64,000 nt of DNA from Crocinitomicaceae bacterium (GTDB lineage Bacteria; Bacteroidota; Bacteroidia; Flavobacteriales_G; Salibacteraceae). Positions 15,939 through 23,975 of this stretch are shown in pieces. How positions within the stretch are numbered: position 1 is the stretch's first letter; every line of letters starts with the position of its first letter. Below the pieces are notes generated by a model. The model was not told the DNA's origin. It was given only the letters and a program-made list of their open reading frames with translations, and ran no database searches. Location of the stretch: NCBI GenBank assembly GCA_002713215.1, contig PAVO01000004.1, positions 124,001 to 188,000 of the forward strand. Direction: 5' to 3'. The position numbers and the translations under genes are program-made.

Positions 15939-15977
15939 AACAAGAACGTTGTTTTTGATATCATTCTTGCCGATTTA
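15939..15977 (+). promoter_or_regulatory. degenerate recurrent-palindrome promoter for the pilin operon
   Basis: AACAA-N5-TTGTT at 15939-15953. On the plus strand TTGTTT (15949-15954) lies exactly 17 bp from GATTTA (15972-15977), the same geometry as the full palindromes. Confidence 0.5.
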
Positions 15978-16018
15978 GCACAAATCACCACAATCAGAAA
16001 TTACACAAGGATCGTGTT

Positions 16019-16513
16019 ATGCGAAACGTAAAAGGATTTACGCTCATCGAGCTAGTCATAGTTATTGTCATTCTTGGCATCCTGTCAGCGATTGCCATGC
16101 CAAAGTTAATCGATATGTCCAAAGATGCGAAAATTGCCGCATTAGAAGGGACGAGTGCCTCTCTGCAAGAAGCCGCTAAAGGTGCCTATTTGAAATCGGT
16201 TGTCTCTGGCGACAACAAAGCCGCTACCACCAACCTGTTCGAAATCAACGGTAACTTTTTTGATTTAAAATACGGCTACCCGCTGGCAGCACCAGAGATT
16301 GGCTCAAGTGTTGTTGATCTGGTGGAGTTGTCAGATAAGCTGGAAGTATGCCCGGGTGACGGTACATCATGCGACAGTTCATCCGATAAAGTCGTGATCG
16401 GCTTTTTGGATAAAGAAAAAGGCGAGACTTTGGCTCAGTGCTTTGTTCGCTACACCGAGCCTAAAGACGGCGAGCTTCATCCGACTATTGAGATGGAGAC
16501 GTCAGGATGCTAA
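16019..16513 (+). CDS. type IV pilin (MSHA-like) prepilin
   Basis: The leader MRNVKG is followed by FTLIELVIVIVILGIL, a perfect prepilin peptidase site (G6/F7) with the conserved Glu at +5 and the hydrophobic helix of type IV pilins. A C-terminal pair of cysteines and the globular domain size (about 130 residues) resemble MshA-type pilins of Vibrio. The product would be processed by PilD and assembled or secreted at the inner membrane. AAGGA precedes the ATG. The next gene overlaps its stop by 7 bp, so the two are coupled. No assembly genes are nearby, so it would depend on machinery encoded elsewhere. Confidence 0.9.
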   Translation: MRNVKGFTLIELVIVIVILGILSAIAMPKLIDMSKDAKIAALEGTSASLQEAAKGAYLKSVVSGDNKAATTNLFEINGNFFDLKYGYPLAAPEIGSSVVDLVELSDKLEVCPGDGTSCDSSSDKVVIGFLDKEKGETLAQCFVRYTEPKDGELHPTIEMETSGC

Positions 16514-17085
16514 GTAATACGTCAGCAGAAAACTCGCAATCTCAAGATGATGTCAATGACCTTCAGGAACGTAATGAGCAGCTTCAGGAGCAAATCGAGT
16601 TACTAACCCGTCAACTACAAGCACAGCGTGAGTCGTACAACACATTAAAGTTTCATGCAGAGCAGGTGGTACACAATCAGAACGAAGCGCCTAGCGAATT
16701 GGCGGGAGCAATTAATAAATTGTCCTGTGTTGTTGGAATTCAGACGCAAGCAGGTAGTTTTGATGTCTCTGATGAAGAGGTTGCGCATGCTGATGAATTG
16801 CTGGTCGCGCAGGGCATGATCCCACTTTCTTCCTTACTGAAAGAGTCTCCAATCGAAAAATTCATGAGTCATGTAGGTGTTGACTCCATGGTTTATTTTG
16901 AGCGCTGGTTGGAAATGCGCTTTAAGGAAACAATGAAGTGCAAAGCGATGTTGTATGCCAGAACGGAAGGTAAACCTGAAACAGATGAAATGTATGAATG
17001 GTACCTTGCCCATGCAGCATCTTACCAAGAGGTAATGATCAACTTCCGCAATGCACGACAGCAAAATGGGCCTAAAGCGCATTAA
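16507..17085 (+). CDS. coiled-coil protein coupled to the pilin
   Basis: Residues about 10-60 form a Gln/Glu-rich coiled coil, followed by a helical domain with a Trp/Tyr-rich segment near residues 115-170. There is no signal peptide or membrane segment, so it is cytoplasmic. The ATG lies inside the 3' end of the pilin gene, implying coordinated translation, yet the protein resembles no pilus-assembly component I know. It ends 90 bp before a bidirectional terminator. Confidence 0.7.
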   Translation: MLSNTSAENSQSQDDVNDLQERNEQLQEQIELLTRQLQAQRESYNTLKFHAEQVVHNQNEAPSELAGAINKLSCVVGIQTQAGSFDVSDEEVAHADELLVAQGMIPLSSLLKESPIEKFMSHVGVDSMVYFERWLEMRFKETMKCKAMLYARTEGKPETDEMYEWYLAHAASYQEVMINFRNARQQNGPKAH

Positions 17086-17172
17086 GCATAATCTCGGTGG
17101 TGAACACCACAAATCAGGGTCTTCACAAAATCCTCAGCAAAAGCTCTGAAGGCCCTAATGCCGACATTAAAA

Positions 17173-17193
17173 ATCCCGACTTATAGTCGGGAT
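17173..17193. terminator. bidirectional intrinsic terminator
   Basis: Stem ATCCCGAC / GTCGGGAT, loop TTATA, with an A5 run on the left that becomes a T-run for minus-strand transcripts. It separates the convergent pilin operon and the 17213-17401 gene. Confidence 0.75.
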
Positions 17194-17212
17194 CTGTCTA
17201 ATGGCGAATTAT

Positions 17213-17401
17213 TTAGAACGCGTGTAACGACGTGAACTGAAACAGCGAAATGTTGGATTTAACTTGTTGACCACACTTCAGAACGGCAGTGCCACACTCA
17301 AGAACATTTTCGATTTTGCTTTGACAGCTAACCGCACCTTTCTCTACCAGTCGAGAAATAACCGTTTGCTTCCATGCTGCTCGCATTTTACTTGATGACA
17401 T
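17213..17401 (-). CDS. unknown 62-residue basic protein
   Basis: A small basic protein with three cysteines and no membrane segment. The ATG has an excellent GGAGG ribosome site, a recurrent-palindrome promoter lies 45 bp upstream, and a terminator follows, so this is a real stand-alone gene. The N-terminal half is helical and Arg/Lys-rich. Unusual tandem palindromes at 17504-17554 lie upstream of its promoter and may bind an activator. No function assigned. Confidence 0.65.
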   Translation of the reverse strand: MSSSKMRAAWKQTVISRLVEKGAVSCQSKIENVLECGTAVLKCGQQVKSNISLFQFTSLHAF

Positions 17402-17445
17402 AACGCCTCCAATTAAATAATTTCAATGTTTAATTAACTGTAATC

Positions 17446-17486
17446 ATTATATCAAAACCACAATAAAAAACAACATTTATGTTGTG
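17446..17486 (-). promoter_or_regulatory. recurrent-palindrome promoter
   Basis: AACAACA-TTTA-TGTTGTG at 17469-17486. Minus strand: TTGTTT, 16 bp ending TGA, TATAAT (17446-17451), a consensus -10. It drives the 62-residue gene. Confidence 0.75.
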
Positions 17487-17503
17487 TTTTACCACTATTA
17501 GAA

Positions 17504-17554
17504 ATACAACTTGGAAGTTGTATATTCGAAAAAAATACAATACGTAAGTTGTAT
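17504..17554. promoter_or_regulatory. tandem 20-bp palindromes (ATACAACTT-GG-AAGTTGTAT type)
   Basis: The first copy (17504-17523) has perfect 9-bp arms. The second (17535-17554) keeps the right arm perfectly and has three mismatches in the left. Their centres are 31 bp apart, three helical turns, so both lie on the same DNA face. They sit 18 bp upstream of the 17469 palindrome, where an activator of the 17213-17401 gene would bind. The motif does not recur elsewhere in the window as far as I can see. Confidence 0.6.
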
Positions 17555-17570
17555 TTAAGGGGGGAATATA

Positions 17571-17593
17571 AAACCCGGCGTTATCCGGGTTTT
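17571..17593. terminator. bidirectional intrinsic terminator
   Basis: Stem AAACCCGG / CCGGGTTT with a short CGTTAT loop, T4 on both strands. It lies 77 bp beyond the stop of the minus-strand PcfJ-like gene. Confidence 0.75.
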
Positions 17594-17669
17594 CGTTATT
17601 CGATAATTAGTTGCTACTGATGCGGTTGCTTGCTTCGGTGCACGAGGCAAGTGTTAGTCAGCCCGACTT

Positions 17670-19553
17670 TCAAGCGGCCATCAGGCTTGCTTGTGATGGG
17701 TTTGCTAGGCGTTCCATCCATTGCTTAGCGAGCTTCACATATTCCGCAGGTACTTCGCATCGACAAAAGCCTTCAGCCTGTAATAGAGAGCGCGTGACGG
17801 TATCAAACTGGAACGTATACCCATGTTTCAATGTGCCATCAATTTTCATCGCAAAGATAGTGTTGTGGCCATTTACGCACTTGTTAGCATAGAACCCGCC
17901 GCCCACACAGTGACGTTGTACGTTGCCGATAGTGTTAAGCTGCGCCGTGTTGTTTGGTAAATACAAGCGAACGTTAGATTTTTCCTTTTTCAATTCTTCG
18001 TTTATCTCTTCGGCAGTGGAGCTAAAGATCATTTGATAGAAGTTGGCAGGAAGAATGTCACGGCCATTGTCGCGTTTGCATTTGTTCATCAAGTAATCAT
18101 GAAACATTTCACAATAGCTATCAGCATTTTTGGCAACCCATCGATTGATTAGCTTAGTTTGTTTCTCAACCGCTTCTGGTTCGTCATGAGTGACCAGTTC
18201 GCTAATGAATAGGAACGTATCTCTGGCTGCCGGGGCACGTTTGGTTGTATGCGCGTTCTGCTCGATAAGTACCGACTTGATGCCATCCAGTCCAATGGTT
18301 TTTTCTGCGTCGATTAAAGTGTCAGCTGCGCATTCGAAGGCTGACGGGAATATGTCGTTTTCGTTGACCCATGTCATAAACAGCAGGTAGTTATGGCGGT
18401 CCATTTTGCGATCTTGGGTAAATAGGCCCTGGATAGCCGATAGGGCGCTCAAACCAAGATGCCTTGTGTTTAATTGAGTTTCTTGATTTTCAGCTTCGCA
18501 GGTCATGCCACGCAACAGGAAAGCCACCTCTTCCTTATGTGCTGAGTTGATACAAGTTTTCACAAATTGTTTTATTTTATGGATGCTGGCCAGTTCGGCA
18601 AGATTGTAGCCCATATCAAAGAGTGACTTCAGCGCATGTGCACTTTCCATTAGTGGCGGAAATGCATCTTTACCTGCAAACTTGCTAAGTAGCGACGTTA
18701 GGCATTGAACGGCATCATCAGGAGTGATCGCTGCACCTTCACCGGTAATGTTACCGTTCTCGTCATAAGTTAGTTCTGGATCTTGTATCCACTCCAGTGC
18801 TTCAATCAGTGAGAGTGAAGGGTGTTTCACAATAATGTCGCGAGAGTCACCCTGCTCAAAGATTAGGCGCAATGTGGCCTTCGGCGTTCTTGGGTGAAGC
18901 GCGATAGTCTTACGAAGCTCAGTGTTTTTAACTTTTTTTATTTCGGTTGAGTCGAAGTATCGACTGTGGCCATGGACCTTAACTTCTTTAGTTAACCAGC
19001 CATCTTCAATAAGTGCTAATTCACTTAGCAATTCAGCAGATGTGTTCGTGTTTTTAGCCACCAGCAGGTAGACTTCTTCAGCTTGGTTTGAAAGTTCTAA
19101 AGCCTGGCGAAGTGCCCAATCACTGGCGTTAGGGTGTTCGGCAATGGTTTTTGAAATCGCAATGTCGCATTTATCTTCATCGTCACGGAAAAGGTCGATT
19201 AGGTGATCCAATGTGTCCGTTCGAAGGTTTTTGTTGCTAATTAGTCCATCTGCTTTCAATGCAAAACTTGAACGGGCAAATACGTCAAGAATGTCTTGAT
19301 TTGTTTTCTGATCTTGGATGATTTCATTAAACACGTGGCCGTAGCTAATAAAGCGACCCAAATCTACTTCTGCAAACTTACGGAAGTAGTCGAGCAATGC
19401 CGGCGTCATGGTTTCCATGCGTGCGATAGATCGGATGAATTTTTGATCGTGATTGATTTGATGCTCGATAAACGATTCTAGTGTGAAGCTATCGCTAAGC
19501 GCCTGGGCTAGTTCGCCGTTTAGTGCGCTGTAATCTGATAAGTAGTTGCTCAT
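17670..19553 (-). CDS. PcfJ-like protein with N-terminal leucine-rich-variant repeats
   Basis: The C-terminal 120 residues carry the PcfJ signature: an N-x-x-x-H-C-V-G-G-x-x-Y-x-x-x-C segment, a strand with TIFAMKIDG, and a QAEGFCR-x-E element. Upstream, residues about 60-260 contain repeated 25-35-residue helical units with IAxHPxAS/TPxxxL cores (such as IAEHPNAS, IALHPRTP and IVKHPSLS), the pattern of LRV/HEAT-like solenoids. PcfJ-type proteins occur on many conjugative plasmids and phages, and their biochemical role is not settled. At 627 residues it is longer than minimal PcfJ because of the solenoid. It is divergent from the GDPD gene across a shared palindrome. Confidence 0.75.
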   Translation of the reverse strand: MSNYLSDYSALNGELAQALSDSFTLESFIEHQINHDQKFIRSIARMETMTPALLDYFRKFAEVDLGRFISYGHVFNEIIQDQKTNQDILDVFARSSFALKADGLISNKNLRTDTLDHLIDLFRDDEDKCDIAISKTIAEHPNASDWALRQALELSNQAEEVYLLVAKNTNTSAELLSELALIEDGWLTKEVKVHGHSRYFDSTEIKKVKNTELRKTIALHPRTPKATLRLIFEQGDSRDIIVKHPSLSLIEALEWIQDPELTYDENGNITGEGAAITPDDAVQCLTSLLSKFAGKDAFPPLMESAHALKSLFDMGYNLAELASIHKIKQFVKTCINSAHKEEVAFLLRGMTCEAENQETQLNTRHLGLSALSAIQGLFTQDRKMDRHNYLLFMTWVNENDIFPSAFECAADTLIDAEKTIGLDGIKSVLIEQNAHTTKRAPAARDTFLFISELVTHDEPEAVEKQTKLINRWVAKNADSYCEMFHDYLMNKCKRDNGRDILPANFYQMIFSSTAEEINEELKKEKSNVRLYLPNNTAQLNTIGNVQRHCVGGGFYANKCVNGHNTIFAMKIDGTLKHGYTFQFDTVTRSLLQAEGFCRCEVPAEYVKLAKQWMERLANPSQASLMAA

Positions 19554-19588
19554 TTTATTGTTTCCCCAAACAAATTAATTGAGCTGAC

Positions 19589-19654
19589 ACTATACCATAC
19601 GAGCAATAACAAAACAACATTTTTGTTGTGTAAAGTGAGGTTCCAACTGACAAT
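19589..19654. promoter_or_regulatory. divergent recurrent-palindrome promoter pair
   Basis: AACAACA-TTTT-TGTTGTG at 19613-19630. Minus strand: TTGTTT, 17 bp ending TGG, TATAGT (19589-19594). Plus strand: TTGTGT, 17 bp, GACAAT (19649-19654) for the GDPD gene. Confidence 0.8.
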
Positions 19655-19698
19655 AATCTGCTAATATAATGTAAAACCATCAAGGATGAGGTGTGGCT

Positions 19699-20367
19699 AT
19701 GTATGTAATCGGTCACCGTGGCGCGAGCGCCCACAAGGAAGAGAATACGTTGTCTGCGTTTGAAATGGCATTTGCAGATGGCGCACATATGATTGAAACC
19801 GATTTAAGAATGAGTGCTGACGGTCGGATTGTGCTTTGTCATGATGACAAATATCGGGGTCGCATTATCAATGAAAGTAACCTGGTCGACTTGAAAATGC
19901 TAGGTCCAATTGCTCAGATATCCGACGTGCTAAGGCTACATAACGGCAATATCCCTTTGAACTTAGAGATCAAAGAGCCGGAAGTGGTCGAGCCCCTTTA
20001 TCATACCCTCAACAAGTGTATGCAATATGGCTGGAAGCCTGAGCACTTTCTAGTATCATCGTTTGATCATCATTCACTGGCACGCTTTAAGCGTCTGATG
20101 CCAAATGTACGCATTGGTGCGCTGCTTGAAGGGATCCCACTTCGTTACAGTGAGTTTGCTTCAGAGCTTGGCGCTTACAGTGTTCACCTCAATTACAACT
20201 CAGTGAACCAAGAGTTTGTAGAGCATGCTCATGAAAATGGCATGAAGGTGTTGGTGTATACCGTGAATGACTTTTTTGTACTGGACAAGATGAGAGCGTT
20301 GGGTGTCGATGGGATATTCACCGACTACCCGGGCGAAGCGATAACCTACATTGAAAATGACGTGTGA
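19699..20367 (+). CDS. glycerophosphodiester phosphodiesterase
   Basis: The N-terminus has the GDPD catalytic signature: VIGHRGASAHKEENTLSAF (His-Arg and Glu-Asn), then a METD-like IETDLRMSADG metal site and a CHDD histidine. The C-terminal GVDGIFTDYPG closes the TIM barrel. At 222 residues it is a compact cytoplasmic UgpQ-type enzyme, hydrolysing glycerophosphodiesters to glycerol-3-phosphate plus alcohol; no signal peptide is present. A GTG at 19693 is in frame, but ATG 19699 has GAGG seven bases upstream. The gene is separated by only 4 bp from the convergent 20372 gene. Its presence on such an element suggests phospholipid-derived phosphate or carbon salvage. Confidence 0.9.
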   Translation: MYVIGHRGASAHKEENTLSAFEMAFADGAHMIETDLRMSADGRIVLCHDDKYRGRIINESNLVDLKMLGPIAQISDVLRLHNGNIPLNLEIKEPEVVEPLYHTLNKCMQYGWKPEHFLVSSFDHHSLARFKRLMPNVRIGALLEGIPLRYSEFASELGAYSVHLNYNSVNQEFVEHAHENGMKVLVYTVNDFFVLDKMRALGVDGIFTDYPGEAITYIENDV

Positions 20368-20371
20368 TTCG

Positions 20372-20662
20372 CTATTTATTCATTGTGTTAAGGGAAGATA
20401 GGACATCGATGCCGTTCTTCCTTTGCTCAATGAGCGATTTAATTTGCTCGTTACTCACACCTCTTGCTACTAACATAAGTAATGCAATTCGCTCTGTTGA
20501 ATAAAGTTTCATGTCGTCAGTCATGGAAAAAGAGTAGGCTGTTGTGGTAAACCCAGTCTCTTGTTTATCAATAACGAGCCTGACCGAATTAGTCTTATAT
20601 CCACCCAGTGTAATGTCTGCACTATCAATCTGAGCCTGGTGAGTGATTTTAATTTTTTCCAT
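20372..20662 (-). CDS. unknown 96-residue protein
   Basis: Short soluble protein with strands in the first half and a helical second half. It follows C5-methyltransferase-like gene 1 by 18 bp and is in its operon, with AAAGGTG before the ATG. It might be an accessory or regulatory partner of that methyltransferase, which is inference from position only. Confidence 0.65.
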   Translation of the reverse strand: MEKIKITHQAQIDSADITLGGYKTNSVRLVIDKQETGFTTTAYSFSMTDDMKLYSTERIALLMLVARGVSNEQIKSLIEQRKNGIDVLSSLNTMNK

Positions 20663-20680
20663 GGTGTCACCTTTGCCGCT

Positions 20681-22108
20681 TTACGCGGCTTGTAAAAATG
20701 AGAGTGGTAGTGCGCTCTGCGGTTTCAATCGAGCGAAGTATTGACCTAAGAAGTCACCAATGCTTTGCCAAACCTTTTCTGATACGCCGTTGCCAAGCAA
20801 GCGATGTACAGCAGACTTGCTTCCCCTTTTAGTGACCAACTGATGGCGGCCTTCCGCAATGTCGCTCATGAGTGCAGCAAGTGCCGCAGGTATTTTTCGG
20901 ATCCTTGCGTGCTCATGCGGCTCAATAAATCGCTGCAACATAGGATCGGTTGGGTGAGCGACAAACGGCGCACCGGCTTTAGCCGCATAGGATGCAGTTA
21001 TAGTGGCAATCTTTGTCGCATCTGGGGCATGAACAGTGTTGGCATAGTTCACGCTCTTATCTGCCGTTTTACGGTGTAAATGGTCAATGTATCGGAATTT
21101 ATCTGAATCCGCAGGGATGTCATCTAAATAATCACCGAATAAAGGGCGCTCAGGCGACGCAGGGGCTTTAAGTTGTGAAATGTCGAACTCGGGTAGACCT
21201 TCACTAACCAAGACCACACAGGCGCGTTTACGGCCTTCAATTTCACCAAAGTCATGTGCGTTGAAGTTTGCCGTTGATAAACGGTAACCTTTCATTTCAC
21301 GACGGATAAAATCCAGTGTTGTACTGTTAGCGAAAGCCGGTGCATTTTCAATGATCACAACCGCAGGGTTTGCCTGCTTTATGCAGGCCAGAAAGTCCAC
21401 AAACAAGGTGCCTACAATTGGATGATTGGTGTCTCTAAGATCAGGTTCGCATAGTGTACTTTGTGCAACACAAGGATAACCCACTTCCACTACGTGCATT
21501 TGCGGGATCAGGTCCAATGGAATTTGACCTAACTCATCGACAATGGCGGTGGCATCGGACGTTGCCTTGTCCCAAATTGGGTTAGCTTCAAGGTTACATG
21601 ACATGGCCAGTGGGCTTAGATCATTGGCAAACGCAATTTCTGTTTCGATACCACGCGCTTCTAGGCCTTTTTTCAGGTGATAGGTCAACATGCCAAGACC
21701 AGAGAAAAAGCTGCCAGTGCGCAAAGGTTTTCCTGCACACAGTGCTTCAATGATACTTTTCTCACGCTCAAGACGACGTTGATCTTGGCGACGTAGCGTC
21801 AAGATTATTTTACCCTTGCGGAATGTCGCGGTGATTGCATCAACGGCGCCGAGAGCTTCACCAGTCGCCTTGTTCTTTAATTCAAACAATTCGCCACGAC
21901 CCGTATCCATGATCTTGTGAGTACCATTTTCATCGGCTGTGATCACGATACGGTGCTTGCTGTATTTAATGCTAACGCGAGTGTTCGCTGGCAAGCTACT
22001 GTTGCGTAATGCTTCACGGTTCTGGATGTAAACGCGAGAAGCACCTGATTTAAGCACTTTAACGGCGTAGCTATGTACTCGGGTGATAAAGTTACGTTTC
22101 ATATTCAT
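20681..22108 (-). CDS. C5-cytosine methyltransferase-like protein 1 with extra N-terminal domain
   Basis: The catalytic domain shows the C5-MTase order: motif I TGSFFSGLG (residues 131-139), motif IV GYPCVAQS (C213), motif VI ENA (254-256), motif VIII EGRKR (291-295), and motif X LLGNGVS near the C-terminus. Motif IV departs from the usual PCQ-x-FS and motif VI is ENA, not ENV, yet the nucleophilic Cys is kept. About 125 residues precede motif I and form a beta-rich domain that is shared with the protein at 53832, so the two are paralogues. No endonuclease is nearby. The expected product is 5-methylcytosine or another C5 modification; the odd motifs leave the exact chemistry open. Confidence 0.75.
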   Translation of the reverse strand: MNMKRNFITRVHSYAVKVLKSGASRVYIQNREALRNSSLPANTRVSIKYSKHRIVITADENGTHKIMDTGRGELFELKNKATGEALGAVDAITATFRKGKIILTLRRQDQRRLEREKSIIEALCAGKPLRTGSFFSGLGMLTYHLKKGLEARGIETEIAFANDLSPLAMSCNLEANPIWDKATSDATAIVDELGQIPLDLIPQMHVVEVGYPCVAQSTLCEPDLRDTNHPIVGTLFVDFLACIKQANPAVVIIENAPAFANSTTLDFIRREMKGYRLSTANFNAHDFGEIEGRKRACVVLVSEGLPEFDISQLKAPASPERPLFGDYLDDIPADSDKFRYIDHLHRKTADKSVNYANTVHAPDATKIATITASYAAKAGAPFVAHPTDPMLQRFIEPHEHARIRKIPAALAALMSDIAEGRHQLVTKRGSKSAVHRLLGNGVSEKVWQSIGDFLGQYFARLKPQSALPLSFLQAA

Positions 22109-22125
22109 GACTCAGTTAGGCGACC

Positions 22126-22464
22126 TTACAGGTCGCACAGTGTGTTAACTTGGCGAGTGATCTGCGCATTCTTTTCTGGAGCGGGTGCAGATGATGAATT
22201 TTGTTTGTATTCGCGATCTAAGATGCGATGACCAGCCAGACAAGTTTGAGGAACAATCGCACGAAGCCCAGTAATGTGGTCGCGGACTGAATCACTTCCC
22301 ATTACCATACCTGCGTTGCCTGTGGCAGCATATACGCGCTCCATTCGGCTTTGCAGGATTTTGGTGCGGGCATCGGCAATAGCGCCCCCTAAGTTGTTAG
22401 GGTTGTTCATTGAGTAGGCCATCAATAGTGAACCGCCGGCAATAAGTGCTAACCAAAATTTCAT
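22126..22464 (-). CDS. unknown small protein with N-terminal membrane or signal segment
   Basis: The frame opens at 22524, but that lies within the promoter. ATG 22464 follows AAGGGGAAA and begins a hydrophobic stretch (FWLALIAGGSLLMAYS), so this is the start. The segment could be an uncleaved anchor or a signal peptide. The remaining 90 residues are polar with three cysteines. It is the first gene of the C5-methyltransferase-like 1 operon. No family recognised. Confidence 0.65.
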   Translation of the reverse strand: MKFWLALIAGGSLLMAYSMNNPNNLGGAIADARTKILQSRMERVYAATGNAGMVMGSDSVRDHITGLRAIVPQTCLAGHRILDREYKQNSSSAPAPEKNAQITRQVNTLCDL

Positions 22465-22504
22465 GTGTTTCCCCTTGCATGTCTGGTTGATTCGGTATGT
22501 AGTA

Positions 22505-22546
22505 ACTATACCAAACACCAACACAATTCACAACATTTATGTTGTT
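22505..22546 (-). promoter_or_regulatory. recurrent-palindrome promoter
   Basis: CACAACA-TTTA-TGTTGTT at 22529-22546. Minus strand: TTGTGA, 17 bp ending TGG, TATAGT (22505-22510). It drives the operon 22464 to 20372 that includes C5-MTase-like protein 1. Confidence 0.8.
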
Positions 22547-22556
22547 TATTTAAGGG

Positions 22557-23813
22557 TTATATAGCGTTTCTTGGTCGGCTTTCAGGTGCTGGTTCGGGCG
22601 TATCGAGTGCAGGTAAACGGGGCGGTTCAACTCGAATTTGGTCACGTGAAAAAGCCACGTAAGAGGTGCTGCCAGCGTCTTCAACGGCGTTCTTGTACAC
22701 AAGTCCGTCATACCCTTTGTTGATGAGTGCTTGTCGTGCAAAAGCATAACGTTCTTCGTCGTTATCGAGGGCGTAAAATGCGTCTCGTTGCTGTGGCGAT
22801 GGTACGGATGCTTTCAACATATCTTCTGCGGGCCACACGCCATGATCATCTATTTCCAAGGGGCGATGTAGCGTAATGTATGCCGTTTTGAACATTCCTG
22901 CCTTTACAGTCTCTTTTAATGCCTTGGCCATTTTCTTGGTTAACCCGTTTGCGATGGTCTCACCGTCGAGTTGAAGGCGGTAGGTTCCTTCCTTACGGGC
23001 GTTTTCTATTCGGTTTTGATAGTTGGCATTATCTGGCTTGTTGATGTATTCCTGACTGATGTCGGCAAGTTCATCGATGCTCATTTTGGATAAGGTTACC
23101 TCAAGATCTGGCTTAGGGTTGCTTAACTTCTTGAGCAGCAGCTGTAGAACGGGGTAGTGTGGCTCACCAGAAAGTTCGCCTGATTCTAACCTAGCGGCAA
23201 GAACATCGTTGTGGCTAGCGGTATTTTCTTCAATACGAATTTCCGGTGTGCCGTATATTTTCTCAAGCCTTTGGTTAGCTGCTTTGCGTGAACCAAAATG
23301 AAATCCAATGTCAGTCGATGCTTCATGTGCAAACTGAGCAAAATGTGACGTGGTGGCGTGAAAAACAGGGCCAATGATCGCAGAGCGTGGCGTTGGCTCT
23401 ATTGAAGGGGCTTTCAGTTCGTTTCGTTGTTCAGAAACGTCACTCCATGTAAGTACACTTTTCGATGGGGTAAGCAATACGATTTGTGCGGCATCATCGC
23501 CCCAACCAGACGCCCCCTTAAGAGGGTTTCTTCGGTCATTGTACACCATCGAGTCATAGCCAAGGTGACGCAATAACTCGCGCCGTTCTGGATTGCTGCG
23601 AAGGCTCTCTATCAGTGACTGGTTGTCAGTGAAGTAGGGGGATTCAATCGCTATACTCGCCTGGTAGGCATGTGTAGACGATTGGATATAACGGTACTGA
23701 GGGTTCGGCGTTACGTAGAGATAATCAGGTACACTTTTATTCGCGCTCTCCATAGAGGAAATTACGTTGTCAGTACCATGATAAAGCGGAATGCCGTCGT
23801 ACAGGTTACTCAT
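22557..23813 (-). CDS. tandem ADP-ribosyltransferase-like (ART) domain protein
   Basis: Two diverged copies of one domain are visible. Copy 1 (about residues 5-125) has LYHGT, a YVTPNPQYR strand, GYDSMVY and an AAQIVLLTPS end. Copy 2 (about 150-405) has VFHAT, HFGSRKAANQRL, GYDGLVYKN and TSYVAFSRDQI. The H-G/A-T start, the FG-S-x-x-A-A helix and the terminal YVAF-x-x-x-QI strand are the pattern of ART-like domains of phage polyvalent proteins. Copy 1 lacks an obvious catalytic Glu pair, so it may be degenerate. Substrate is unknown. It is the last gene of the operon from 25329. Confidence 0.6.
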   Translation of the reverse strand: MSNLYDGIPLYHGTDNVISSMESANKSVPDYLYVTPNPQYRYIQSSTHAYQASIAIESPYFTDNQSLIESLRSNPERRELLRHLGYDSMVYNDRRNPLKGASGWGDDAAQIVLLTPSKSVLTWSDVSEQRNELKAPSIEPTPRSAIIGPVFHATTSHFAQFAHEASTDIGFHFGSRKAANQRLEKIYGTPEIRIEENTASHNDVLAARLESGELSGEPHYPVLQLLLKKLSNPKPDLEVTLSKMSIDELADISQEYINKPDNANYQNRIENARKEGTYRLQLDGETIANGLTKKMAKALKETVKAGMFKTAYITLHRPLEIDDHGVWPAEDMLKASVPSPQQRDAFYALDNDEERYAFARQALINKGYDGLVYKNAVEDAGSTSYVAFSRDQIRVEPPRLPALDTPEPAPESRPRNAI

Positions 23814-23823
23814 TTGATTTCAA

Positions 23824-23892
23824 CTAGACTTCCCAATCAGGTGATTGTGTGATCCCGTCACCCCATCCAGTGGCATGTGTAATGGCATTCAT
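23824..23892 (-). CDS. possible 22-codon leader peptide ORF
   Basis: An ATG with AGGGA seven bases upstream opens a 22-codon frame ending 10 bp before the ART-like gene start. It contains two Trp codons and lies just after a strong inverted repeat. It may be a leader peptide, or chance; length alone gives little support. Confidence 0.25.
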   Translation of the reverse strand: MNAITHATGWGDGITQSPDWEV

Positions 23893-23914
23893 GATCAATT
23901 CCCTTTGAAAAGCT

Positions 23915-23938
23915 GCGTGATACCTGATGATATCACGC
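23915..23938 (-). terminator. hairpin between the SAM methyltransferase and ART-like genes
   Basis: Perfect 8-bp arms GCGTGATA / TATCACGC with an 8-nt loop. On the minus strand it is followed by AGCTTTTC, a weak U-tract. It may attenuate transcription into the ART-like gene, or be an operator for a separate promoter. Confidence 0.5.
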
Positions 23939-23975
23939 TTAAGCACAGTGAGATGTCGAGAACATTTCATCAACG

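Noticed and set aside
22126-22524. Start at 22524 for the small membrane protein
   Set aside because: It lies upstream of the -10 box at 22505; ATG 22464 has a strong AAGGGG site.
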